In this document: in pieces, positions 56,102 to 64,000 of the stretch | Layout: each line of letters opens with the position of its first letter | Numbering within the stretch: position 1 is the stretch's first letter | Assembly: GCA_022821845.1 (NCBI GenBank) | Contig: JAJECT010000035.1 | Coordinates: 109,973 to 173,972 of the forward strand | Reading direction: 5' to 3' | DNA: 64,000 bases | DNA from: Rhodothermales bacterium | GTDB lineage: Bacteria; Bacteroidota; Rhodothermia; Rhodothermales; VXPQ01 | The notes under the pieces: model-generated | The model's database searches: none | The model's input: the letters and a program-made list of their open reading frames with translations, nothing else | Told to the model about the DNA's origin: nothing | Translations under genes and position numbers: made by a program

Positions 56102-57583
56102 TCAGACGATTTCGTCCGGGCCGTACGCCAGGACCTTGCCCCGATAGCCGAACAGGCGTTTCAATACGCGGACGAAGGCGGGCGAGTACCGCTTGATATA
56201 CCACTGGTCCGCCGCCCGCCGCACGCCCAGTCCATAGGACGGGTACGGGTGGATCGTGTCCGAAATATGCCGCAAGGAGACGCCCCGGCGCATGGCCAGG
56301 GCCAGTTCGCAAATCAGATCGCCGCCCCGGGCGCCAAGAATGGATGCGCCCAGTATTTTCCCGTCCCGGGGGCGGGCATGAATCTTGATGAGGCCATCGT
56401 CCTCCCGGTCGGTTATGGCCCGGTCGATCCTGTCGTACGGAAACCGGAGCGTTTCGAATTTCTTGCCCGATGCGCGCAGGGCGGATTCGGTGGCGCCCAC
56501 ATGGGCCAGCTCGGGGTCCGCGTAGGTGGTCCAGGGGAGATGCGCCGCGTCGATTTTGGCGGGCGCTTTCAGGAGGGCGTTCATCACCGCCACCTTGGCC
56601 ATATGCTCGCTCATGTGCGTAAAAGCGAACCGCTCGGTTACGTCCCCCGCGGCGTAGATCCCGGAGCGGGACGTCCTGCACCGGTTGTTTACCTGGACGC
56701 CCCGCGCGTCGTACGCCACGCCCGCCGCTTCCAGATTGAGCGCTGCGACGTTTGGCTGCCGTCCGGTGGCCACAAGGAGGGCGTCGCCCTGGAGGACGAG
56801 GGGTTCTTCGGGAGGGTCTTTTTCGATGCGGACTTCGATGCCGCCGCCGTCCTGTTGCCGCACGGAGGATACGTTGGCGTTCAGCGCGTACCGGACGCCT
56901 TCTTCTTCGAGGCGGGCTTGCAGCATGGCCGCGAGTTCCTCGTCGTCCCGAAAGAGGATGCGGGGCGCCTGGTCGATTACGGAGACTTCCGATCCGAGCC
57001 GCCGAAAGGCTTGCGCCATTTCCGTGCCAATGGGTCCTGCGCCGAGCACGAGGAGGCGCCGGGGCTGTTCGGTCTCTTCGAAGAGGGTTTCGTTTGTGAG
57101 ATGGGGCGTTTCCCGAAGGCCCGGAATCGGGGGAACGAAGGCGCGCCCTCCCGTAGCGATGACGAATTTGCGGGCAGAGTACCGTTCGACGGTTCCGTTC
57201 GAGGCGATTTCGATGGCGCGGGGGCTTGCGAACCGGGCGGTTCCCTGCTTCACGTCGATGCCCATCTGCTCGTAAATCCGGGGGGCGTCCGCCTCTTCGT
57301 AAATTTGCTCGCGCAATGCGTGCACGCGGGCAACGACTTCGGGGAAGTCCACCGATACGTCGCCTGTCCGGACGCCGAACGCGGCGGCGCGGCGGGCGCC
57401 GTGGGCTGCGTGCGCGGCGCTCAGCAGGGCCTTGCTGGGTACGCAGCCGTACCAGGTGCAATCCCCGCCGAGGCGGGCTTGCTCCACCATGAGGGTGCGG
57501 GCTCCCAGGCTTGCTCCCACGCCCGAAGCCGTGAGGCCGGCTGCGCCGCCGCCGATAACAATGAGGTCGTAGTCTGTGGGCAT
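56102..57583 (-). CDS. pyridine nucleotide-disulfide oxidoreductase, mercuric-reductase/LPD-like
   Basis: 493 aa. FAD-binding IVIGGGAAGLTASGVGASLG, redox-active disulfide GGDCTWYGCVPSKALL (CxxxxC), NAD-binding LVLGAGPIGTEMAQAFRRLG, FAD-contacting GIYAAGDV, and the C-terminal active-site region TIHPYPSYGLG. The HPYPS form resembles the mercuric-reductase-like branch rather than lipoamide dehydrogenase. The real substrate is unknown. No mer or 2-oxoacid dehydrogenase genes are nearby. Confidence 0.9.
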   Translation of the reverse strand: MPTDYDLIVIGGGAAGLTASGVGASLGARTLMVEQARLGGDCTWYGCVPSKALLSAAHAAHGARRAAAFGVRTGDVSVDFPEVVARVHALREQIYEEADAPRIYEQMGIDVKQGTARFASPRAIEIASNGTVERYSARKFVIATGGRAFVPPIPGLRETPHLTNETLFEETEQPRRLLVLGAGPIGTEMAQAFRRLGSEVSVIDQAPRILFRDDEELAAMLQARLEEEGVRYALNANVSSVRQQDGGGIEVRIEKDPPEEPLVLQGDALLVATGRQPNVAALNLEAAGVAYDARGVQVNNRCRTSRSGIYAAGDVTERFAFTHMSEHMAKVAVMNALLKAPAKIDAAHLPWTTYADPELAHVGATESALRASGKKFETLRFPYDRIDRAITDREDDGLIKIHARPRDGKILGASILGARGGDLICELALAMRRGVSLRHISDTIHPYPSYGLGVRRAADQWYIKRYSPAFVRVLKRLFGYRGKVLAYGPDEIV

Positions 57584-57593
57584 GGGGCTTTAT

Positions 57594-57629
57594 TGTTTCA
57601 ATCTCTGTTTCAATCTCTGTTTCAATCTT
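57594..57629. repeat. 12-bp tandem repeat, three units
   Basis: GTTTCAATCTCT repeated at 57594, 57606 and 57618 (the last unit ends in CTTG), in the 51-base gap between two minus-strand genes. The first nine bases match the start of the CRISPR repeat at 62902, probably by chance. Confidence 0.7.
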
Positions 57630-57634
57630 GTTTT

Positions 57635-59242
57635 TCAATGCCAGCGCCGCTGCGACGTTTCGACCTTGTAGAGGATATAGTCCCGCAGCCGCCGCGCCGC
57701 GCCCTCGTCGATGTACGGGACCGTGATGCTCCCGCACGCCAGTTGGACTTGCAGGGTGGCCAGCCCCTTCCGTCGCTGGAACGGCGATTGTTTCAGGGTT
57801 GCCGACTGGGCCTTGCGCATCAGGAACGCGTTCGCCTTGCTTCCAATGAACCCGCTGCGGGTCGCCACGCCGTCCTCGTCGCGCGCGTACCCCCGTCGCC
57901 GCCACACTTGCCATGCGATGCCTGCCGCGACCGGGAGGGATGCGATCCATCCGATCAGTATCCACGTGTTCGGGAAACCCCCCGACGGCAGCAGCGCCAG
58001 AGAGACAAGTCCGAGGCAAAGGCCCGCAATGAGCCAGATGCGCAGGGTCAGCGTACGGATATAGTAAGGAGAGACGCGCTTGAACGCCGTACTACGGGGG
58101 AGCGCCGCGATGTTTTGCGCTTCCTCCCCGAATACCCGCGCATGCAGCTCTTCGACAGCCCGGTCGCTTAGCAGGGGAATGTCCAGGGCGCCCGCTGCGT
58201 CGAGATTGCCGGGGGAACCGCCGCCCTGCGCTACGTTCGCCACGGCCGGCAGCGCGCACAGTCGGAATCTTTTGAACCATCGCATCACGATATCCTGGCT
58301 CACGCTCAGTTGCTGGATTTTGGGGGTCTCGACGACGACTTCTCGCTGCGTGAAAAGGCCAGAGCGCGAGCGAAACGTGCTGCCGTCGTGCCAGAGGGCG
58401 AAGGCGTGGTGGCGCAGGAACGCCGCCGCGACCGTAAGGACCAGCGCCGTGGTCAGGACGGCGAGGATCGCCATGGTCGCCAGCGCCGTCTGCGCGAGCG
58501 CGCCCAGCCTGGACACTGCGCTGGTTGCGTTGTCTACGACTACCTCCCGGATCGGGTCGGCGAGGTTCCCGGGCTGGAGCAGGTCGGCAAGTATGCCAAT
58601 CGTGGCGGCCACGAAGAGGAAGTTGCGGCTGCCGAGGCCGATGCGGACCATGTCGGCGGGTCCCAGCTTTATGAGTACGCGTCCCCGGCGCGATGGGGCG
58701 GCCAGGCACCCGTCCGCGGCGTCCGATGCGTCCCGTGCCGCGTCGGGGCCTGCATCCGTCGGCAAGGCGGCGGCTACGCGCGCCCGCAGGCGATGGGCCG
58801 CTTCCGTCCTGATGGACGGCAGCCTGCCCTCTGCCTGCGTCGAGCCGGACGTATCCAGCGTCACCGTGACCAGGCCAATGACCCGGTCTACGAGGGAACG
58901 CTGAACGTGGACGCCCAATGTGCGCTCGTAGGGCAGGTCAACCCTGGTCTTTTTGACGAAGCCCTTGCGGATGAGCAGGCGGTCTTCGCCGATCCTGAAC
59001 CTGAAACACGCCCATTGAATCACTGCGCCTGCGAGGACCATGAGCGCGACCGCCGCCGCCAGAAAGAGCAGGACGTTCATACGTCCCAAATTGTCCCAAA
59101 AGGCGATAACGAGCGCGACGACCGGGAGTCCCCCCTGAATCAGTATCTGTCTGAACACCTTGAAGGCGCTGCCGACAAAGAAGACGATCGCGAACGGCGA
59201 CGAGCGCTGCCAGTCTTCGGGATCATGCGGGTTCATGGCCAT
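57635..59242 (-). CDS. bacterial PH-domain (bPH2) membrane protein, YdbT-like
   Basis: 535 aa. About six membrane helices in pairs (for example VVALVIAFW; FLAAAVALMVLAGAVIQW; LIAGLCLGLVSLALL) with three soluble bPH2-type domains after each pair (FRIGEDRLLIRKGFVKKTRVDLPYERT marks the first; RRGYARDEDGVATRSGFIGSKANAFLM the last). Such pairs with YdbS are inner-membrane proteins of unknown biochemical role linked to envelope stress and lantibiotic resistance in Bacillus. Overlaps the YdbS-like gene by 20 bases. Confidence 0.8.
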   Translation of the reverse strand: MAMNPHDPEDWQRSSPFAIVFFVGSAFKVFRQILIQGGLPVVALVIAFWDNLGRMNVLLFLAAAVALMVLAGAVIQWACFRFRIGEDRLLIRKGFVKKTRVDLPYERTLGVHVQRSLVDRVIGLVTVTLDTSGSTQAEGRLPSIRTEAAHRLRARVAAALPTDAGPDAARDASDAADGCLAAPSRRGRVLIKLGPADMVRIGLGSRNFLFVAATIGILADLLQPGNLADPIREVVVDNATSAVSRLGALAQTALATMAILAVLTTALVLTVAAAFLRHHAFALWHDGSTFRSRSGLFTQREVVVETPKIQQLSVSQDIVMRWFKRFRLCALPAVANVAQGGGSPGNLDAAGALDIPLLSDRAVEELHARVFGEEAQNIAALPRSTAFKRVSPYYIRTLTLRIWLIAGLCLGLVSLALLPSGGFPNTWILIGWIASLPVAAGIAWQVWRRRGYARDEDGVATRSGFIGSKANAFLMRKAQSATLKQSPFQRRKGLATLQVQLACGSITVPYIDEGAARRLRDYILYKVETSQRRWH

Positions 59243-59825
59243 ATTCCGCAGGCGTCGCCGCCTCGTTCTTGATTCGTTCCGAGATGTACGCCCGCAGTCG
59301 TTCGGCGGTCTCCTCTCCCAGACCCCGAATCTTGTGCCCTGCGTTTGCCCCTGCCGGGAAGACGGACAGGTTGGCCAAGCCGAACCGGCGGTCGAGCGGG
59401 GCGCTGTCTGTCATGGTGTGCTGTATGCGGTTAAAAGGAAACGCCTGCACGGAGCGCCAGAATACCCCCGACTTGTACAGGAGGTCTTTTTCGCGCGCCA
59501 CGTACCCCTGGCGCGGCGTTGCAACGAGCGGCCAAACGAGGGAGCGGAACAAGAGCGCGCCGACGATCATCCAGCCGAGCGCGGGTAGCCACGGCGCGCG
59601 CTGCGCCATGAACGAGCCCCCCGCGAAAAAAAGGAACTGGCATGTTCCGACGACGGCCCCGACGACGAGCGCCGGAATCAGCGCCCCAACCTGGCAGCGC
59701 CTGGCAAACCGCGGGTGCAGCGGCGTCCAGTCAAGGGTTTCGGGGTCGGGAAGGGAATCGGGCGGTACTTCCGGGTTGACAAACCTGTCTGGGACCCCGG
59801 CATCGACTGGTGTGGATTCAGCCAT
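59223..59825 (-). CDS. bacterial PH-domain (bPH2) membrane protein, YdbS-like
   Basis: 200 aa. Two hydrophobic segments (LIPALVVGAVVGTCQFLFFAG; WLPALGWMIVGALLF), then one bPH2 domain with LLYKSGVFWRSVQAFPFNRIQHTM and RRFGLANLSVFPAGANAG. Partner of the downstream YdbT-like protein, with overlapping coding ends. First gene of the pair, about 100 bases from cas6. Confidence 0.82.
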   Translation of the reverse strand: MAESTPVDAGVPDRFVNPEVPPDSLPDPETLDWTPLHPRFARRCQVGALIPALVVGAVVGTCQFLFFAGGSFMAQRAPWLPALGWMIVGALLFRSLVWPLVATPRQGYVAREKDLLYKSGVFWRSVQAFPFNRIQHTMTDSAPLDRRFGLANLSVFPAGANAGHKIRGLGEETAERLRAYISERIKNEAATPAEYGHEPA

Positions 59826-59927
59826 TCTGCAATGCGGACGTAATCAGGGTATCCTCAAAATTGCTACATGCGGCTTGGCGGGGGGTTCCGCGTCGGGAGG
59901 GAAAAGGGCGGGTGGGCTGTATCCTTT

Positions 59928-60821
59928 TTATTGGACAATCAATTGGCCGAGGCCGATGGTGGCGCCTTTGCCGACATGAACCCACTGTAGCGCGGCGAAC
60001 AAGGGAAGGAGCGGGCCAGGGCCGTCAGGGAGCGTTATGGAGCCTGCGACTCCTCGCAATTCCACTTCGGTTTGCTGTCGGGCCGACCATCGAACGAGGT
60101 CCAGGCGTTGGCCGCGCCATGCTTGCGCTTTCGTTTGTTCGGCAATATCAAGGGATGGTCCCCATATTTTATTGACATCGGATTGAACAGATTCAGGCGC
60201 CAGCGCTCGCAACCGGCGAAGACCGCCTATCGCAATATCTCTCAGTGAAGGCCTGCTGACTATACGGCCTTTACGTATCAATCGCAGCGGGGCGTTAAAG
60301 ATAAGCGTGCAGGACGTATTTTCCTTGAGCGCCACGGCGGAAACTGCCTTGTCGAGCGTCCATACAGGGGCAGGCGCTTTGCCGGGGCGTACATCTTTTT
60401 CGGGATGCAATGCAACGACGGAACGGATATCGAAAGGGGTGCGGTTTGCTCCCAGGCCCATTTGGGCAGCCAGCTTCCAGGCGTTTACAAGTATGGAATC
60501 GCGGTCAAGCGCAGAGCCCAGCGATATCCATTCGATTGCCGGGGCCGTCTTGGGGTCGGGCGGGGCCGGGCGAAGTATGTATTCGGGGATGCGGCCCGAT
60601 GTATTCGCGCCGCCCTCAAAGACATCCCGATACGTTTGACGATCCAGCTGGTGCAAGGCTGCGCCCCACACGCCTCGTATCATGGGCACGGTCGCTGTAA
60701 CGCCGGGCGTGGTTAGCAGGAGGCGGCGCGCGCGAACGGGAATATGCGATAGAACGGCTTGGAGGGCGTCTTTGAAATCGTTGGTCGATTCAATGTCGTT
60801 CCGGGACATTGCCTGGTTCAT
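59928..60821 (-). CDS. cas6: CRISPR pre-crRNA endoribonuclease Cas6
   Basis: 297 aa. RAMP-type fold: GRIPEYILRPAPPDPKTA early and the C-terminal glycine-rich loop HVGKGATIGLGQLIV (282-296), typical of Cas6 of the PF10040 kind. No clear catalytic His is assigned. It would cut the repeat transcript of the array at 62.9 kb, leaving the usual eight-base 5' tag. No other cas gene is adjacent; a Na+/H+ antiporter separates it from the array. Minus strand, same direction as inferred array transcription. Confidence 0.8.
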   Translation of the reverse strand: MNQAMSRNDIESTNDFKDALQAVLSHIPVRARRLLLTTPGVTATVPMIRGVWGAALHQLDRQTYRDVFEGGANTSGRIPEYILRPAPPDPKTAPAIEWISLGSALDRDSILVNAWKLAAQMGLGANRTPFDIRSVVALHPEKDVRPGKAPAPVWTLDKAVSAVALKENTSCTLIFNAPLRLIRKGRIVSRPSLRDIAIGGLRRLRALAPESVQSDVNKIWGPSLDIAEQTKAQAWRGQRLDLVRWSARQQTEVELRGVAGSITLPDGPGPLLPLFAALQWVHVGKGATIGLGQLIVQ

Positions 60822-60875
60822 GCGTCAATCCCCTTGCAGGCGGGGCGGTTTGTACATTGTAAAGCGCTACCCTGA

Positions 60876-62285
60876 TCAGAGCGTATCGCCTGTTTTGGGC
60901 AACGGCGTTTCGTCCTCGCCGGGAGTTTCTTCCGGTGATTCCGGGGCAATGGGAGAAAATTCTGTCGGTTTTGCCGGTTCCGCTGGTTCCGCGTCGGTAG
61001 GGGAAGGCGCGGGCGGCGTTGCATCCTTTTCGGCGGCGTCTTCCATGGAAGGCTCCCCCTCCGTGGTCTCCTCCGGTTCGGACGGGAGTTGGCGACGGAA
61101 TACGGAAACCCCCACCGTGAAGAGGAGAATGGTCGTCAGCACGGCGGCGAAGACCACGACCGGCATGTCGTCCGAGGCGGTCATGCCTTGCTGCGCGGGC
61201 AGGATGGCGAGGACGCCGGCGGCCATGCCCCGGGGCAGCAACACCGTAAGGAGTCCTTTTTCCGTTCGCCCGAGGCCTGTGCCCAGCATTCCGATCAAGA
61301 CGGCTGGAATCCGCGCCGCCACAAGCAATATGCCCAGTCCGACGCCGAGTGCTACAAGGCCCCATGGCGGCCCCAGCATGGCGCCCATGAAGGTGAAAAA
61401 GAAGGATTTTACGAAGAAGGTCAGTTGGTCGTGCGTGTAGACCACGTCTTGTCCCAGCCGGGCGCTGCGCACGAGTCCAAGGGCGCCGGACAGCTCCGAT
61501 GCGTTGCCGACGAGTACGGCCACGACCAGAATGCCGAGCGCCGCGCTTCCTCCCAGCGCGTCGAGCGCCACATAGGTAATGAGCAGCATGCCGAGGAGCA
61601 GCGGGTAGGCGTGTACGCTTTGCCGCAGCCGTTTGAGCGCCAGCAGCGCCAGCAGGCCCACCGCCAGCCCGCCGCCCAGTCCGATGCCGAACGCCCGCAA
61701 CAGGGTAGATATGGTAGCCGTCAGTTCCGTGGCGCCGGTGACGGCTATGTGAATGGACGCCACCGCAACAACCACGCACAGCACGTCGGTCAGGGCCGAT
61801 TCCAGGCTCACGAGGTTCGACAGGGAGGACGGGAGTTTCAATTGGCGGATGGCCGGCATGATCACGATCGAACTCGATCCGCCCAGAATGGCGCCCAGCG
61901 TGACGCCATGGAGCCACGACCAGCCCTCCGGCAGCCAGCCTACTGCGGCGGCCAGCATGGAGATCAGGGCCACGGCGCCGCTGGATATGACGAAGCTGAC
62001 CAGGCCCAGGAAGGTAGCCCGGGGCGCGGCGCGCGATGCGTCGCCCACCCTAAGTTCGCTTCCTCCGTCGAACAGCACGATCACCAGCGTAATGGCCCCG
62101 AAGTAGGGGGCGACGTCGCCGAGCGTCTCTCGGTCCACGACATGGAATACCGGGCCAAGCAGAATGCCCACGCCAAGGAGCCAGACCACATCCGGTACCC
62201 CGGTTCGCTCAAAGATCAACTCGCCAATGACGCCAATCAGGAAGATGGCGGCGACAAGGAGCAGGAAGAGGGCAACGGAATCCAT
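60876..62285 (-). CDS. Na+(or K+)/H+ antiporter, CPA1-type
   Basis: 469 aa, about 12 membrane helices. Features of the CPA exchanger core: GVPDVVWLLGVGILLGPVF in TM2, ITLVIVLFDGGSELRV with the acidic residue, LGAILGGSSSIVIMPAI, and LVSLESALTDVLCVVVAV with the ESA(L)xD pair near the ion site. The C-terminal 70 residues are acidic and Pro-rich (PTDAEPAEPAKPTEF). It would exchange monovalent cations for protons across the inner membrane. It lies between cas6 and the array, probably by chance. Confidence 0.88.
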   Translation of the reverse strand: MDSVALFLLLVAAIFLIGVIGELIFERTGVPDVVWLLGVGILLGPVFHVVDRETLGDVAPYFGAITLVIVLFDGGSELRVGDASRAAPRATFLGLVSFVISSGAVALISMLAAAVGWLPEGWSWLHGVTLGAILGGSSSIVIMPAIRQLKLPSSLSNLVSLESALTDVLCVVVAVASIHIAVTGATELTATISTLLRAFGIGLGGGLAVGLLALLALKRLRQSVHAYPLLLGMLLITYVALDALGGSAALGILVVAVLVGNASELSGALGLVRSARLGQDVVYTHDQLTFFVKSFFFTFMGAMLGPPWGLVALGVGLGILLVAARIPAVLIGMLGTGLGRTEKGLLTVLLPRGMAAGVLAILPAQQGMTASDDMPVVVFAAVLTTILLFTVGVSVFRRQLPSEPEETTEGEPSMEDAAEKDATPPAPSPTDAEPAEPAKPTEFSPIAPESPEETPGEDETPLPKTGDTL

Positions 62286-62432
62286 CCGGGTTGGGGGTTG
62301 CTTAGAAAGAGGGTGGCACAGGCGGCCTGTTGTGTACGCGGAAAAGGCGGAACCAGGATTGGCGAGCGTTCGCTACGATCTCATCGCTGTGCGGCATCCG
62401 GCCATCTGGGCCGTCATTTTCAGTGCAAGGCA

Positions 62433-62468
62433 GTTCATACCCCCTTGCGTCGGGACAATATATGAAAT
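62433..62468. repeat. solo degenerate CRISPR repeat
   Basis: 36 bases, one shorter than the array repeat, ending in CAATATATGAAAT exactly as the array units and keeping CCCCTTG and TCGGG in the middle; the 5' third is changed. It lies 434 bases left of the first array unit, on the far side of the small gene at 62474-62824. Confidence 0.75.
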
Positions 62469-62473
62469 CTTGA

Positions 62474-62824
62474 TCAGGCTTCGTCAGGATAAAACTCTTT
62501 TGGCGGATCCCAGTCGATTTCGATGAATCTGTCTACGTGCTTGTAGACTCGTTCGCGTCGGCTTTGGGGCATGGCTTCATACTTGCCGAACGTCCACCAG
62601 TTGAGCAAGTAGATGGCGGTTTTCGTCAGTTTCCGTCTTTCTTCTTCGTTGCTTCTCGCTCTATCCCAGTTTTTGACGCCATAGCGTTCGACACTATGAA
62701 GGCACATGGATTCCAGCATGGCATTGATCTCTCTCCAGTCTCTCGTCATTTCTACGCTGTCGAAGACTTCGTCTGACGGAGACATAAGGATCGTGTCGTC
62801 GCGATAGGTTTTCTTTTCCTTCAT
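62474..62824 (-). CDS. small charged protein enclosed by CRISPR repeats
   Basis: 116 aa from ATG 62824. Highly charged, helical (MSPSDEVFDSVEMTRDWREI; YLLNWWTFGKYEAMPQSRRE); ends with an acidic FYPDEA. No signal or membrane segment and no family recognised. The stop is five bases from the solo repeat at 62433-62468 and the start 77 bases from the array. It is oriented like the inferred pre-crRNA and may be co-transcribed with it. Upward extension of the frame only reads repeat sequence. Confidence 0.6.
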   Translation of the reverse strand: MKEKKTYRDDTILMSPSDEVFDSVEMTRDWREINAMLESMCLHSVERYGVKNWDRARSNEEERRKLTKTAIYLLNWWTFGKYEAMPQSRRERVYKHVDRFIEIDWDPPKEFYPDEA

Positions 62825-62901
62825 GATTGTTCTCGTTGTGTTTTGTGTAATATGAAATAGGAGAAAGGGATTTTCCTCGTACTTCCCGCAAGTATAAGCC
62901 C

Positions 62902-64000
62902 GTTTCAATCCCCTTGTGGTCGGGGCAATATATGAAATCAGCACAAGCCGCCAACGTACATATGTTGGCGATGACCGCCTGTTTCAATCCCCTTGTGGTC
63001 GGGGCAATATATAAAATTCACCATGACCGCAAGCAAGCCTTCGCGCAATAGCGAGTTTCAATCCCCTTGTGGTCGGGGCAATATATGAAATCGCAAGGCG
63101 GTCGTCGGAGACCCCCAAGAGATCGACGAGGTTTCAATCCCCTTGTGGTCGGGGCAATATATGAAATGATGCTATGACCCGTCCTCCTCTCAACAAACTT
63201 TTCCAGTTTCAATCCCCTTGTGGTCGGGGCAATATATGAAATCTTTCAGCCACTTAAAGAAAGGTAGACAAATGAGCACGTTTCAATCCCCTTGTGGTCG
63301 GGGCAATATATGAAATCCCATATGGAAGGCATGCCAGCCCATATACGCGAGCAAGTTTCAATCCCCTTGTGGTCGGGGCAATATATGAAATCACTTCTCA
63401 AGATTTTCGAAGGGTGGGAGTGGAAAGGTTTCAATCCCCTTGTGTTCGGGGCAATATTTGTAATGTCATCGTCTGGGGCAATATGGCTGAATTCGTCTCG
63501 AGTTTCAATCCCCTTGTGGTCGGGGCAATATATGAAATTCAATCCGTATCGTTGCCGCCATGTGCGCGGATACAATGACGTGTTTCAATCCCCTTGTGGT
63601 CGGGGCAATATATGAAATCTGAAAACCCCAAGAAAATGGAAAAAATCAAAATGATTCCCGTTTCAATCCCCTTGTGGTCGGGGCAATATATGAAATCAGA
63701 CGACGGACAGTTGGTTTTCAGGATCAACGCCTCCAGCGAGTTTCAATCCCCTTGTGGTCGGGGCAATATATGAAATACAGATACCGTGAATTATTCTACC
63801 GGCGTTTTTTCAAGTTTCAATCCCCTTGTGGTCGGGGCAATATATGAAATCTGTTGCCCACGAAAAGCAGACAGTCGGAAAGCACGTATACGTTTCAATC
63901 CCCTTGTGGTCGGGGCAATATATGAAATCGTGTTCAGCGTGTGGGATAACGATTCCGCCCTGTTGCAGGTTTCAATCCCCTTGTGGTCGGGGCAATATAT
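62902..64000 (-). CRISPR. CRISPR array, 15 repeats and 14 spacers, cut by the window end
   Basis: 37-base repeats start at 62902, 62981, 63055, 63131, 63206, 63280, 63355, 63428, 63502, 63582, 63660, 63740, 63814, 63892 and 63969 (last truncated). Each begins GTTTCAATCCCC and ends ATATATGAAAT. Spacers are 36-43 bases and all different. The unit at 63428 has three or more changes and 62981 one. Read on the minus strand each repeat ends in ATTGAAAC, the usual eight-base crRNA tag of Cas6-processed type I and III systems, so transcription is inferred leftward with the leader beyond 64000. Type cannot be decided without the interference genes. Confidence 0.97.

Noticed and set aside
57594..57629. 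GTTTCAATC repeats resembling the start of the CRISPR repeat
   Set aside because: Only nine bases match, the unit is 12 bases with no spacers, and the rest of the repeat is absent.
62825..62944. upstream extension of the 116-aa gene through the first CRISPR repeat
   Set aside because: Repeat translation gives the same SYIAPTTRGLK peptide at several repeats, so it is not real coding; ATG 62824 is used instead.

Overview
The window looks like a chromosomal segment of a GC-rich member of the Bacteroidota, possibly a Rhodothermia-like lineage. Three things point there: a division/cell-wall cluster that lacks murF and ddl, as is usual in that phylum; a PorX-type regulator (REC plus PglZ) of the kind tied to type IX secretion; and few Shine-Dalgarno sequences. 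MurE carries the DNPR motif of meso-diaminopimelate ligases, so a Gram-negative-type peptidoglycan is expected. The genus assignment is inference.

Layout. 0.2-4.8 kb: minus-strand accessory genes (a methyltransferase-HNH fusion, an AT-rich membrane/coiled-coil protein with a small Cys protein, a Fic AMP-transferase). 5.2-12 kb: plus-strand run gyrB, two glycosyltransferases, a methyltransferase, pyrG. 12-16 kb: accessory stretch with three related small coiled-coil/membrane proteins, a GIY-YIG protein, an Ala-rich coiled-coil protein and a possible untranslated RNA with a strong terminator. 16.0-31.4 kb: the dcw cluster mraZ-rsmH-ftsL-ftsI-murE-mraY-murD-ftsW-murG-murC-ftsQ-ftsA-ftsZ, with several 4-base ATGA overlaps and two MraZ boxes in front of mraZ. 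31.4-42.4 kb: a GH-like membrane protein, then minus-strand genes: a glycosyltransferase-like protein, the run rho-HAD-tolC-mlaC, and the overlapping operon porX-tsaE-folC. 42.6-48.8 kb: pgm, an O-methyltransferase and an amidohydrolase, with a mosaic between them of duplicated fragments of those same genes enclosing small exported proteins. 48.8-49.2 kb: four 17-bp palindromes in a divergent promoter region. 49.2-54.2 kb: ruvA, an orphan higA with a possible higB relic, a stop-interrupted DUF262-DUF1524 nuclease, an HNH endonuclease and three small AT-rich genes. 54.5-62.3 kb: biotin carboxylase, a flavin disulfide reductase, two bacterial PH-domain membrane proteins, Cas6 and a Na+/H+ antiporter. 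62.4-64.0 kb: a CRISPR array running off the window edge, with a small gene lying between the array and a solo degenerate repeat.

How the parts fit: the dcw genes make lipid II precursors (MurE, MurD, MurC, MraY, MurG), export/polymerise and cross-link it (FtsW, FtsI) and place the divisome (FtsL, FtsQ, FtsA, FtsZ), with MraZ as probable autoregulator. Cas6 on the minus strand would process the CRISPR transcript, whose repeat orientation also indicates minus-strand transcription. Interference and adaptation genes are not in the window. The most unusual parts are the mosaic cassettes at 44.3-47.5 kb, the palindrome array at 48.96-49.09 kb, and the gene enclosed by CRISPR repeats at 62.47-62.82 kb. 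I recognised no tRNA, rRNA or insertion sequence.
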